Origin: Nocardioidaceae bacterium
GTDB lineage: Bacteria > Actinomycetota > Actinomycetes > Propionibacteriales > Nocardioidaceae
NCBI GenBank assembly: GCA_013696015.1
Contig: JACCZI010000130.1
Coordinates: 1 to 16,799, forward strand
Reading direction: 5' to 3'
Length of the DNA: 16,799 nucleotides
How positions within the stretch are numbered: the first letter of the stretch is position 1; each line of letters begins with the position of its first letter. The notes below the pieces were generated by a model, which made no database searches, had not been told where the DNA came from, and saw only the letters and a program-made list of their open reading frames with translations. Shown piece after piece: positions 1 to 5,775 of the stretch. Position numbers and translations under genes: made by a program.

Positions 1-132
1 CCGATAGGCGGCATCTACCCGTTCGTTGAACTCGTCGAGGCTCAGCCTGCCAAGGGCGTGGTGCTGGCCGAGAACCGAGACCGCCTCATCACGGTCAGCG
101 TCGGAAAGTCGAAGGTCTGAGATGGTCGGCAT
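1..132 (-). CDS. DUF1707 (SHOCT-like) domain protein, 3'-truncated by window edge
   Basis: Only the first 44 codons are present; the frame is open to the left edge. The N-terminus contains LSDADRDEAVSVLGQHHALG followed by RLSLDEFNERVDAAY. This is the hallmark of the DUF1707 domain: an Asp-Arg-Asp/Glu motif, then a Gly-Arg-Leu hinge and a Leu-Asp-Glu-Phe-x-Glu-Arg motif. The domain usually sits at the N-terminus of small actinobacterial proteins, often followed by membrane segments or a cell-wall-active domain, none of which can be seen here. The ATG at 132 follows an AGGAG ribosome binding site a few bases upstream, which fixes the start. It is divergent from the padR gene across about 105 bp, so PadR may control it. 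That last point is inference from position. Confidence 0.85.
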   Translation of the reverse strand, partial: MPTISDLRLSDADRDEAVSVLGQHHALGRLSLDEFNERVDAAYR

Positions 133-166
133 GTTGCTCCTGTCAGCTGTCCGAGGGTGACTCCAC

Positions 167-226
167 TACCCTCCACAGTGGGATGTGGCTACTGTCAGAC
201 AGCAGATACCCTCCACAGTGGAATGT
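167..226. promoter_or_regulatory. Two direct copies of a palindromic motif, candidate PadR operators
   Basis: A 20-bp motif occurs twice with 40-bp spacing (167-186 and 207-226), differing at one base. Each copy reads TACCCTCCACAGTGG(G/A)ATGT. Its core CCAC-A-GTGG is an inverted repeat, and the second copy extends to the perfect 11-mer TCCACAGTGGA. The pair lies between the divergent DUF1707 and padR genes. A possible plus-strand -10 element (TACTGT, 190-195) falls between the copies. Autorepression by PadR is the simplest reading, but binding is inferred. Confidence 0.55.
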
Positions 227-229
227 CAA
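203..229 (-). promoter_or_regulatory. Possible promoter for the DUF1707 gene
   Basis: On the minus strand a perfect TTGACA (-35 type, 229-224) is followed after 15 bp by TATCTG (208-203). The spacing is short and the -10 is poor. The second palindromic motif copy lies mostly between these elements, where a bound repressor would block polymerase. Confidence 0.3.
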
Positions 230-237
230 GAGCCGTC

Positions 238-816
238 ATGACCCAACGCACCCTGAACGCCACCGCGGCTTCTTTGCTCGGCTTTTTGCACTCCGGCCCA
301 TCCTCGGGCTGGGACCTGCTGATCACTGCGCGGAGGCGAATCGGCCCGTTCTGGAGCATCACTCAGAGCCAGGTCTACCGCGAGCTAGCGGCCATGGAGC
401 GCGCCGGCCTGATCACGGCGCACCAAAGCGGTCCGCGTGATCGCCGCCCGTACGAGCTGACCGGTGCCGGCCGAGCGGCCTTCGCGAGATGGCTCGCACG
501 AGAGCCGTCGCCGGAGCAGATCCGCTTTCCGCTGCTCCTGACGATGAGCTTCGGTGCGCACCTGTCGTCCGAGACCCTCGCCGAGTTCGTCGAGTCTCAC
601 CGTCGAACACACGTCGAGCGACTCGCGGAGTACGAGAGCGCGCGCGAGGCGTTGAACGAGGTAATGCAAGCGGGCATGGCCGACGCGTACGGCTTCGCGA
701 CCCTGGACTTCGGCATCCGGTACGAGCGCGCGGTGCTGGAGTGGTTCGAGCACCTACCTGCGCGGATACGGGAAGGGCGGGAACCCGCGGATGATGCGGC
801 GGGAACCCGCGGATGA
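238..816 (+). CDS. PadR-family transcriptional regulator
   Basis: A 192-residue cytoplasmic DNA-binding protein. Residues about 8-85 form the PadR winged helix: SLLGFLHSGPSSGWDLL, then FWSITQSQVYRELAAMERAG, then the wing with DRRPYELTGAGRAAFARWL. The rest, about 90-185, is a helical C-terminal dimerisation region of the Vir_act_alpha_C type. I chose the ATG at 238 because family homology begins just after it. An ATG at 223 and one at 157 are in frame, but both would make the palindromic repeats part of the gene. The last dozen residues (REPADDAAGTRG) are encoded by two 22-bp repeat units, and the stop codon lies in the second unit, so the natural C-terminus may have been altered. DUF427 follows 31 bp downstream on the same strand. 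Confidence 0.88.
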   Translation: MTQRTLNATAASLLGFLHSGPSSGWDLLITARRRIGPFWSITQSQVYRELAAMERAGLITAHQSGPRDRRPYELTGAGRAAFARWLAREPSPEQIRFPLLLTMSFGAHLSSETLAEFVESHRRTHVERLAEYESAREALNEVMQAGMADAYGFATLDFGIRYERAVLEWFEHLPARIREGREPADDAAGTRG

Positions 817-818
817 TC
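775..818 (-). repeat. 22-bp tandem repeat, two units, CGGGTTCCC subtype
   Basis: Two tandem 22-bp units lie at 775-796 and 797-818 and are identical over 20 bp. Read on the minus strand each contains ATCATCCGCGGGTTCCCGCC. They match the family consensus ATCCGYGRSTTYYCSCCC seen again at 12739-12887. The array covers the 3' end of padR, and the padR stop codon TGA (814-816) is inside the second unit. There are no spacers between units. Confidence 0.85.
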
Positions 819-847
819 GGGTGGTGGTGCGGGTGTAGGAAGACAAG

Positions 848-1702
848 ATGAGCAGACGGGTGCGCGACATCCTGATGGCGGAGATCGGTCAGCTTCGGTA
901 CGAACCGAGCCCCAAGCGCGTCCGAGCGACGCTCGGTGAGCACCCCGCAGTAGACAGCCGCCGCCCGATGCTGGTGTGGGAACCGCGACGTGTGGTCCCG
1001 TCCTACGCGGTGCCCGAGGAAGACATCCGAGCTGAGGTCGTTGCCGTCGCCGCGGACTCCGACCGGATGTCCACCGAGTCGATCGGATTGCACATGCCAC
1101 AACTGTCGAAGCGACCGATCCTCGACCCGTCCATCCCGTTTGCGGCACACACTGCGGACGGTGACGCCGTCAGCATCCAGATGGAAGACCGGACCGCTGC
1201 GGGATACCGCCTCACCGATCCGGACCTTGCGGGCTACGTTGTGCTCGACTTCGCCGGCTTCGACACGTGGTACGACGAGGACGAGCAGATCGTGGCGCAT
1301 CCGCGGGATCCGTTCCACCGCATCGACGTGCTGCCCAGCTCACGGCACGTACGGCTCGAGCTCGACGGGCAGGTGCTCGCGGAGTCTACGAGGCCCAGCG
1401 TGCTGTTCGAGACGATGCTGCCGCCCCGCTACTACCTGCCTCGGGAGGACATCCGGGCCGAGCTGCATCCAAGCACCACGCAGACGTACTGCGCCTACAA
1501 GGGCAGGGCCTCGTACTGGTCGCCCCTCATCGGCGGTGCCGTCGTCGACGACCTGGCCTGGACCTACGAGGCACCTCTCCACGACGCCGACGACGTTGGT
1601 GGCTTGGTGGCGTTCTTCGACGAGCAGGTCGACCTGGTCCTGGACGGGGTGCCACAGGAGCGACCGGTGACACCGTGGTCACCGCAGGCCAGAACGCAGT
1701 AG
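848..1702 (+). CDS. Tandem DUF427 domain protein, function unknown
   Basis: A 284-residue protein with two DUF427 regions. The N-terminal copy is degenerate (RPMLVWEPRRVVPSYAVPEE, about residues 40-60). The C-terminal copy is canonical: HVRLELDGQVLAESTRPSVL, the PPRYYLPREDIRAEL segment, YCAYKGRASYWS, then VDDLAWTYEAPLHDADDVGG (about 165-260). Conserved Tyr, Lys, Trp and Asp residues of the domain are present. The biochemical role of DUF427 is not established, and I do not assign one. The start at 848 has TAGGAAG 6-11 bases upstream. The gene ends 15 bp before the TetR regulator on the same strand, so the two are probably co-transcribed. The protein may serve the adjacent amine-oxidation cluster, but that is only a positional argument. 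Confidence 0.88.
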   Translation: MSRRVRDILMAEIGQLRYEPSPKRVRATLGEHPAVDSRRPMLVWEPRRVVPSYAVPEEDIRAEVVAVAADSDRMSTESIGLHMPQLSKRPILDPSIPFAAHTADGDAVSIQMEDRTAAGYRLTDPDLAGYVVLDFAGFDTWYDEDEQIVAHPRDPFHRIDVLPSSRHVRLELDGQVLAESTRPSVLFETMLPPRYYLPREDIRAELHPSTTQTYCAYKGRASYWSPLIGGAVVDDLAWTYEAPLHDADDVGGLVAFFDEQVDLVLDGVPQERPVTPWSPQARTQ

Positions 1703-1716
1703 CCCGGGCGAACGCC

Positions 1717-2313
1717 ATGCGTCGCCGCAACGAGGTACGCCGAGAGGAGATCCTGGCGGCGACGGTCGACCAGGCGGGCCGGTTGGGGATGGAACGGCTG
1801 CGGGTCCGGGACGTGGCCGAGTCACTCGGCATCAGCTCCGGGTTGGTCTTCTACCAATTCGACACCAAGGACAGGCTGCTCGCGGCGGCGTTGGAACATG
1901 CCGTCGACCGCGACCTGGCCCGCCTCGACCGAGCGGTCGCCCGTGGCAGCGACCCGCTGGACCGGCTGCGCCGCGTGATCTGCGGCTATGGACCGACCGG
2001 GGCGGCTCGTGGGTGGACGCTATGGATCGACGCCTGGGCGATGGCGCTGCGGCACCCCCCGATCCGTACGACGCTGCGCCGGCTGGACGGACGCTGGCGC
2101 GCGGCGCTGCGCGACGCGATCATCGACGGCACAACGTCTGGGGACTTCGACTGCCCCGATCCCGCTGGAACGGTGGCCCGCATCGGCGGGCTGCTGGACG
2201 GCCTGTCGGTGGCGACCCTGGTCTACCGCAATGTCAGCCGCGACCGGTTGCGGACCTGGATCCGCGAAGCCGTCGCGGCGGAGCTCGGCCTCGACGCGTC
2301 GCAATTGACGTGA
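1717..2313 (+). CDS. TetR/AcrR-family transcriptional regulator, BetI-like C-terminal domain
   Basis: 198 residues from the ATG at 1717. The N-terminal TetR helix-turn-helix spans about residues 8-55: RREEILAATV, then RVRDVAESLGISSGLVFYQF and DTKDRLL. The C-terminal ligand-binding half (about 75-190), with GWTLWIDAWAMALRHP and IGGLLDGLSVATLVY, looks like the TetR_C_6 (BetI-type) class. An in-frame GTG at 1675 inside the DUF427 gene is the alternative start; neither start has a convincing ribosome binding site. The gene converges on the flavoenzyme gene with 9 bp between stops. It is the likely ligand-responsive repressor of the Rieske/flavoenzyme/transporter cluster. Its operator could be the palindrome at 4636-4651, but this is inferred. 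Confidence 0.9.
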   Translation: MRRRNEVRREEILAATVDQAGRLGMERLRVRDVAESLGISSGLVFYQFDTKDRLLAAALEHAVDRDLARLDRAVARGSDPLDRLRRVICGYGPTGAARGWTLWIDAWAMALRHPPIRTTLRRLDGRWRAALRDAIIDGTTSGDFDCPDPAGTVARIGGLLDGLSVATLVYRNVSRDRLRTWIREAVAAELGLDASQLT

Positions 2314-2322
2314 TCCGCCGGC

Positions 2323-3486
2323 TCAGACCGCCCATTCGTCGACGGGCGGGGGGTCCACCATGACGGGGCGGTCGAGCCGGAAGGGGCCGATGTCGGCGGT
2401 GCACTCCCCGGTCGTCGCCAGCTCGGCCAGCAGCCGTCCGATCGTCGGGGAGAACTTGAACCCGTGTCCGGCCCCGATCGCGGCGAAGGCCGCGGAGTGC
2501 CCAGGAACCGGCCCCAAGGCGAAGTCGCGTTCCGGCGTCAACGTGTACAGGCACGTCTTAGACCGCACCGGCCGTCCGATGCCTGGCAGCGTACGAGCCA
2601 CGAAGTCGGCCACGAGCGCCTCCCGCCCCGGGTCCGGGTCGAACGATCGCGAGTCGCCGGTCACCGGCGGACCGCCGCAGTCCTGCGCCACCTTGACCGT
2701 CGCCTCGCCATAACAGGGGAAGCCGTAGAACGACTGCTCGCCCAGCCAGATCCACAGCGGCATCCGACCAGGCGCAAAGGCTGCCGGGTCGGCCGGCGCG
2801 AAATAGCTGAACTGCTCCTGTGTGGTCTTCAGCGGCAGCCGCACGTCGAGCCCTTCGAGGACGCGGTTCGTCCAGGCATCCGCGCAGACCACCAGCCGCC
2901 GACAGCGATACGTCTGCCCTCCGGCGTCGACGTCGATCCCGGCATCGCCGCGGTCGCGCACCGCAGTGACCGCGCACCGGTCCTGGAGCCGCGCTCCGTG
3001 CGCCCGCGCCATCTGCTGCATGGTCTGCGTGCCTCGCGCCGCCGGGACGATTGCGGCCCGCTGCTGGTACAGCCCCACGGTTCCCGGAGGCAGGACGAAC
3101 TGCGGGAAGCGCTGCTGGACCTCCGACGGTTCGAGCACCTCGTACGGCACGTCGTTGGCCGAGAGCGAGCCGGTGTGATCGGTGACGGGCACCGTGGCCT
3201 CGGCCGGGAACAGGTCGAGCCCCCCGACGACGGTGACCAGCCGTTCACCAGCTTCGCGCTCGAGCGAGGCCCAGTCGTCGTAGGCGGCGACGGTCAGCGC
3301 CACATAACCCGGTGTGTGGTAGCTGTGCCGCAAGATCCGCGAGGTGTCGTGTGAGGCGCCGCGGACGTGGCCGAGCTCGAACTGCTCGAGGCCGAGCACA
3401 TCAGCGCCGCCTCGCGCCAGCGCGTACGCGGTCGCGCTGCCGAAGGCACCCAGCCCGACGACGACGTACTCGACCTGCTCAACCAT
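2323..3486 (-). CDS. Monomeric sarcosine oxidase / N-methyl amino acid oxidase family flavoenzyme
   Basis: 387 residues, the usual length of monomeric sarcosine oxidase (MSOX). The enzymes oxidatively demethylate secondary or tertiary N-methyl amines, giving formaldehyde and hydrogen peroxide. The N-terminal dinucleotide motif is GLGAFG (11-16), with the ribose-binding Glu at 34. SHDTSRILRHSY (45-56) matches the MSOX His/Arg flavin-site segment. Lys265, in GEATVKVAQD, aligns with the oxygen-activating lysine. Cys312, in KTCLYTLTPERDF, aligns with the covalent-FAD cysteine. Lys344 lies in the substrate-site motif GHGFKFSPTIG. The ATG at 3486 is preferred over one seven codons earlier because homology starts right after it. 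It overlaps the 3' end of the Rieske gene by 8 bp, so translation is probably coupled. Substrate could be sarcosine, N-methylproline or another N-methyl compound; the sequence cannot decide. Confidence 0.92.
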   Translation of the reverse strand: MVEQVEYVVVGLGAFGSATAYALARGGADVLGLEQFELGHVRGASHDTSRILRHSYHTPGYVALTVAAYDDWASLEREAGERLVTVVGGLDLFPAEATVPVTDHTGSLSANDVPYEVLEPSEVQQRFPQFVLPPGTVGLYQQRAAIVPAARGTQTMQQMARAHGARLQDRCAVTAVRDRGDAGIDVDAGGQTYRCRRLVVCADAWTNRVLEGLDVRLPLKTTQEQFSYFAPADPAAFAPGRMPLWIWLGEQSFYGFPCYGEATVKVAQDCGGPPVTGDSRSFDPDPGREALVADFVARTLPGIGRPVRSKTCLYTLTPERDFALGPVPGHSAAFAAIGAGHGFKFSPTIGRLLAELATTGECTADIGPFRLDRPVMVDPPPVDEWAV

Positions 3487-4618
3487 CGTCGTCGTCCGGC
3501 TGGGCAAGCCGCGGCAGCAGCCACCGGCGGATGTCGGCGCTGGCGTCCTCCATCGGCGCGAACCAGCCCTGCCGGTACGCGCGAGAGCTCATGCCACGCT
3601 GCACCGATTCGCACACCGCCCAGTCCTGCTGGTTGACCAGGTCCCACAGCTCAGCGGCATCGCCGGGATCGAAGCCGTCCCGCACCACCTCGTCGGGAGC
3701 GAACAACAGGTCGCACTCGACCCGGGTCCGGTCGACCGCCAGCGGCCACAGTGTGTACGCCGCCACATGGTCGGCCGAGCAGGAGAGGAACAGGTTGGGA
3801 TGGACGAGCTCACCCTTGTGCCTGGTGCGTTCGTGCTCGTCGAGGTCGGGGAACGGCGATCGGGACGACGTGCCGGTCGCGGTGAACGTCCATGCGCCGT
3901 CGCGATGGGGGATGCCTTGCTCCCAGTCGAGGTCCTGTCCGCCGCCGGCGAACACCGGCACGAGCCGGGACAGCTCGGGGTGTACGGGTCCGCAGTGGTA
4001 GCACTCGTTGTAGTTCTCGGCCAGCACTTTGTAGTTGGCGGCAACGTCGTAGTGCAACGTGCGCCCGATCTGCAGGTGCACCAGCGGATAGCGCTGCAGC
4101 CGGTCCGACACCGAAATCACGTCATCGGCCAACGGCGTCGCGCGCTCTGGGGTGAGGTGCACGAAACAGAAGCCGGCCCACGCCTCGACGGCCACCGGGT
4201 GAAGCGCGAAGTCCGCCGGGTCGAAGGCGGCCAGGTCCCCGGTGTGCGGCGCCTTGAGCAGCCGCCCGGAAAGGTCGTACGTCCAGGAGTGGTACGGGCA
4301 GCGCAGCGACCGCGCGGTGCAGGTCGTCGGAGCCGACTCAGCCGGGTCGCGGGGAATGACCTGCGATCCCCGGTGGCGGCAGACGTTGTACGCACCGTGG
4401 AGCCGCCCGTCGCCGTCGCGGGTCACCAGCACCGACTCCCCCACCACCTCGATGACCGCCACTCGGTGTCGCGCGTCCAGCCCGAGGACGTCGAGGCGCC
4501 CAACGCAGAACCACGAGGCGTACAACACACTGTCCCGCTCTTGTTCCCAGTGGGCGGAGTCGACGTACATGTGCTTCGGCAGCGCGGGTTGCAGTCGGTC
4601 TGGCGCCGCGTTCTCCAT
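3479..4618 (-). CDS. Rieske non-heme iron oxygenase, alpha subunit (quaternary-amine demethylase type)
   Basis: 379 residues. The Rieske [2Fe-2S] ligands are C80-x-H82 in NVCRHRGSQV and C107-x2-H110 in RCPYHSWTYDLSG. The catalytic domain has NYKVLAENYNECYHCGPVHP (195-214). In it, Glu205 fits the bridging acid, and His208 and His213 with the later Asp332 (NQQDWAVCE) fit the iron triad. The architecture resembles GbcA, Stc2 and CntA, which open or demethylate quaternary ammonium compounds. 24 residues separate the two Rieske ligand pairs, longer than the common 15-17. A GAGGGG site precedes the ATG at 4618. It is the first gene of a two-gene unit with the sarcosine-oxidase-like enzyme. No ferredoxin reductase partner is encoded in the window. 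Substrate assignment (betaine, stachydrine or similar) is inference from this pairing. Confidence 0.92.
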   Translation of the reverse strand: MENAAPDRLQPALPKHMYVDSAHWEQERDSVLYASWFCVGRLDVLGLDARHRVAVIEVVGESVLVTRDGDGRLHGAYNVCRHRGSQVIPRDPAESAPTTCTARSLRCPYHSWTYDLSGRLLKAPHTGDLAAFDPADFALHPVAVEAWAGFCFVHLTPERATPLADDVISVSDRLQRYPLVHLQIGRTLHYDVAANYKVLAENYNECYHCGPVHPELSRLVPVFAGGGQDLDWEQGIPHRDGAWTFTATGTSSRSPFPDLDEHERTRHKGELVHPNLFLSCSADHVAAYTLWPLAVDRTRVECDLLFAPDEVVRDGFDPGDAAELWDLVNQQDWAVCESVQRGMSSRAYRQGWFAPMEDASADIRRWLLPRLAQPDDDDG

Positions 4619-4635
4619 TCCGTGCCCCTCTCGTA

Positions 4636-4651
4636 CTGACTCACGAGTCAG
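4636..4651. promoter_or_regulatory. Palindrome in the Rieske gene leader, candidate TetR operator
   Basis: CTGACTC-AC-GAGTCAG has perfect 7-bp arms around a 2-bp centre. It lies 17 bp upstream of the Rieske start codon and just downstream of a promoter-like sequence, where a dimeric repressor would block transcription. The size and symmetry suit TetR-family binding; the link to the TetR at 1717 is inferred. Confidence 0.5.
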
Positions 4652-4669
4652 CCCAGCCTGTCACGAAGA

Positions 4670-4700
4670 CTTATGACGCCGCCTTGCCCTGCACGTGCAA
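4670..4700 (-). promoter_or_regulatory. Possible promoter of the Rieske/flavoenzyme unit
   Basis: On the minus strand TTGCAC (4700-4695) and CATAAG (4675-4670) are separated by 19 bp. They lie between the hairpins that follow the ABC transporter genes and the palindrome at 4636-4651. The position is right for a separate promoter for the two enzyme genes, but both boxes are imperfect and the spacing is long. Confidence 0.35.
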
Positions 4701-4711
4701 TGGCTGAGGGT

Positions 4712-4743
4712 CACTCCGAACGGGTTCGACCCCGTTGGAAGTG
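4712..4743 (-). terminator. Hairpin downstream of the transporter operon
   Basis: A 13-bp stem with two mismatches closes on a 6-base loop: CACTCCGAACGGG, loop TTCGAC, CCCGTTGGAAGTG. It lies just past the end of the last transporter gene. There is no T run on either strand, as is common in actinomycetes. It also resembles a tRNA T-arm, but no tRNA can be built around it. Confidence 0.5.
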
Positions 4744-4744
4744 C

Positions 4745-4772
4745 CGCTATCCCATGTGAACATGGGATAGCG
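4745..4772 (-). terminator. Perfect 13-bp hairpin containing the stop codon of the last ABC gene
   Basis: CGCTATCCCATGT, a 2-base centre, then ACATGGGATAGCG: 13 uninterrupted complementary bases on each side. The stop codon of the oligopeptide ATPase gene (TAG, 4749-4747) is in the distal arm, so the last codons form the stem. With the hairpin at 4712-4743 it makes a tandem structure between the transporter and the Rieske genes. Termination or 3'-end protection is the likely role. Confidence 0.6.
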
Positions 4773-5775
4773 ACGCCCGGGTGTCCACCAGCCAGCAGGC
4801 AGCGCGGTGGTCGCCGGTGGCGCTCAGCACGGTCAGGTCGCGGTCTCGGCAGTCGCCCGCGACGCCGGCACGCTCGGCTTCACCGCTGGCGTACGCCGGG
4901 CAGCGGGGATGGAATCGGCAGCCCGAGGGAATGCTGGTCGGGTCGGGTGTCTCCCCGGTCAACACGATTGGCTGCACCTGTTTCATCTCCGGAACCACCG
5001 ACAGCAGGGCCTGCGTGTACGGATGCTGCGGAGCGCTGAGGACCTGCTCCGTCGGGCCCTCCTCGACCACCCGGCCCAGATACATGACCGCGATCCGGTC
5101 AGCGATGTTCCACGCCAGGCCCAGGTCGTGGGTCACGACCAGGAGCGTCAAGGCGAGCTCTTGTCGCAACAGCAGCAGCAGCGCCAGGATCTCGCCGCGG
5201 ACCGAGGCGTCCAGGCTGCTGACTGGTTCGTCGGCGACGATGACATCGGGATTCAGAGCCAGCGCACCGGCGATGACGACCCGCTGGCGCTGTCCCCCAG
5301 ACAGCTCGTGCGGATAGCGGAGAAAGAACCGCTCCGGCGGACGGAGCCCCGCCCTCGCCAGCGCATCCGCGACCCGGCCGGGCTCGTTGCTCATGCGGTG
5401 GACCCGGGGGCCTTCGGCGACGGCTTCGTACACCGACTGACGCGGGTTGAGTGCACCCGACGGGTCCTGCAGCACCAGCTGGACGTGGCGCCGGTACGCC
5501 TTCAGGGCACGACCGCCGTAGCCGAGCGGCTTGCCGAGGTAGCGAACCTCGCCGGAGGATGGCCGCTCGAGTCCGAGGATCGACCGGGCGAGCGTCGTCT
5601 TGCCACAACCGGATTCGCCAACCAGCGCGACGATCTCGCCACGGCCGATCGCCATGTTCACGCCGTCGAGAGCGCGAGCCGACCCGCCTTTGCGTCCGCG
5701 GAACGTCACAGCCAGGTCGTCGACCTCGACGACCGGTGACCCCACATCCGTACGCTCTGCAGCCGGCTGACTCAT
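4747..5775 (-). CDS. Oligo/dipeptide-type ABC transporter ATPase (DppF/OppF-like)
   Basis: 342 residues from the ATG at 5775, whose ATGA overlaps the stop of the preceding ATPase gene. The Walker A motif is GESGCGKTT (53-61). Q-loop region LVLQDPSGALNPRQSV, signature ELSGGQRQRVVIAGALAL, Walker B VIVADEPVSSLD and switch histidine VTHD follow in order. The C-terminal oligopeptide/dipeptide extension (oligo_HPY) has YTQALLSVVPE and CRFHPRCPAY, with several cysteines typical of this class. An in-frame upstream start would run deep into the previous gene and is rejected. The protein should power, as a heterodimer with its neighbour, the permease pair encoded upstream. The transported compound may be a peptide or, given the enzymes nearby, an N-methylated amine. 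Confidence 0.93.
   Translation of the reverse strand: MSQPAAERTDVGSPVVEVDDLAVTFRGRKGGSARALDGVNMAIGRGEIVALVGESGCGKTTLARSILGLERPSSGEVRYLGKPLGYGGRALKAYRRHVQLVLQDPSGALNPRQSVYEAVAEGPRVHRMSNEPGRVADALARAGLRPPERFFLRYPHELSGGQRQRVVIAGALALNPDVIVADEPVSSLDASVRGEILALLLLLRQELALTLLVVTHDLGLAWNIADRIAVMYLGRVVEEGPTEQVLSAPQHPYTQALLSVVPEMKQVQPIVLTGETPDPTSIPSGCRFHPRCPAYASGEAERAGVAGDCRDRDLTVLSATGDHRAACWLVDTRASLSHVHMG

Noticed and set aside
157..237. Earlier padR starts at 157 or 223
   Set aside because: They would translate through the duplicated palindromes and have no ribosome binding site; PadR homology starts only after the ATG at 238.
413..1318. Long minus-strand open frame opposite padR and DUF427
   Set aside because: It is arginine/histidine-rich with no recognisable domain, and lies antisense to two genes with clear family homology. 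High GC content makes such frames common.
3344..4639. Long plus-strand open frame opposite the Rieske gene
   Set aside because: The minus strand encodes complete Rieske and flavoenzyme motifs; the plus-strand product shows only low-complexity Arg/Val/His sequence.
4720..4737. Apparent tRNA T-arm: ACGGG, loop TTCGACC, CCCGT
   Set aside because: The 5-bp stem and the TTCRANY loop fit a T-arm, but no matching acceptor, D or anticodon stems exist upstream, and the same bases are explained by the 13-bp terminator-like hairpin at 4712-4743.
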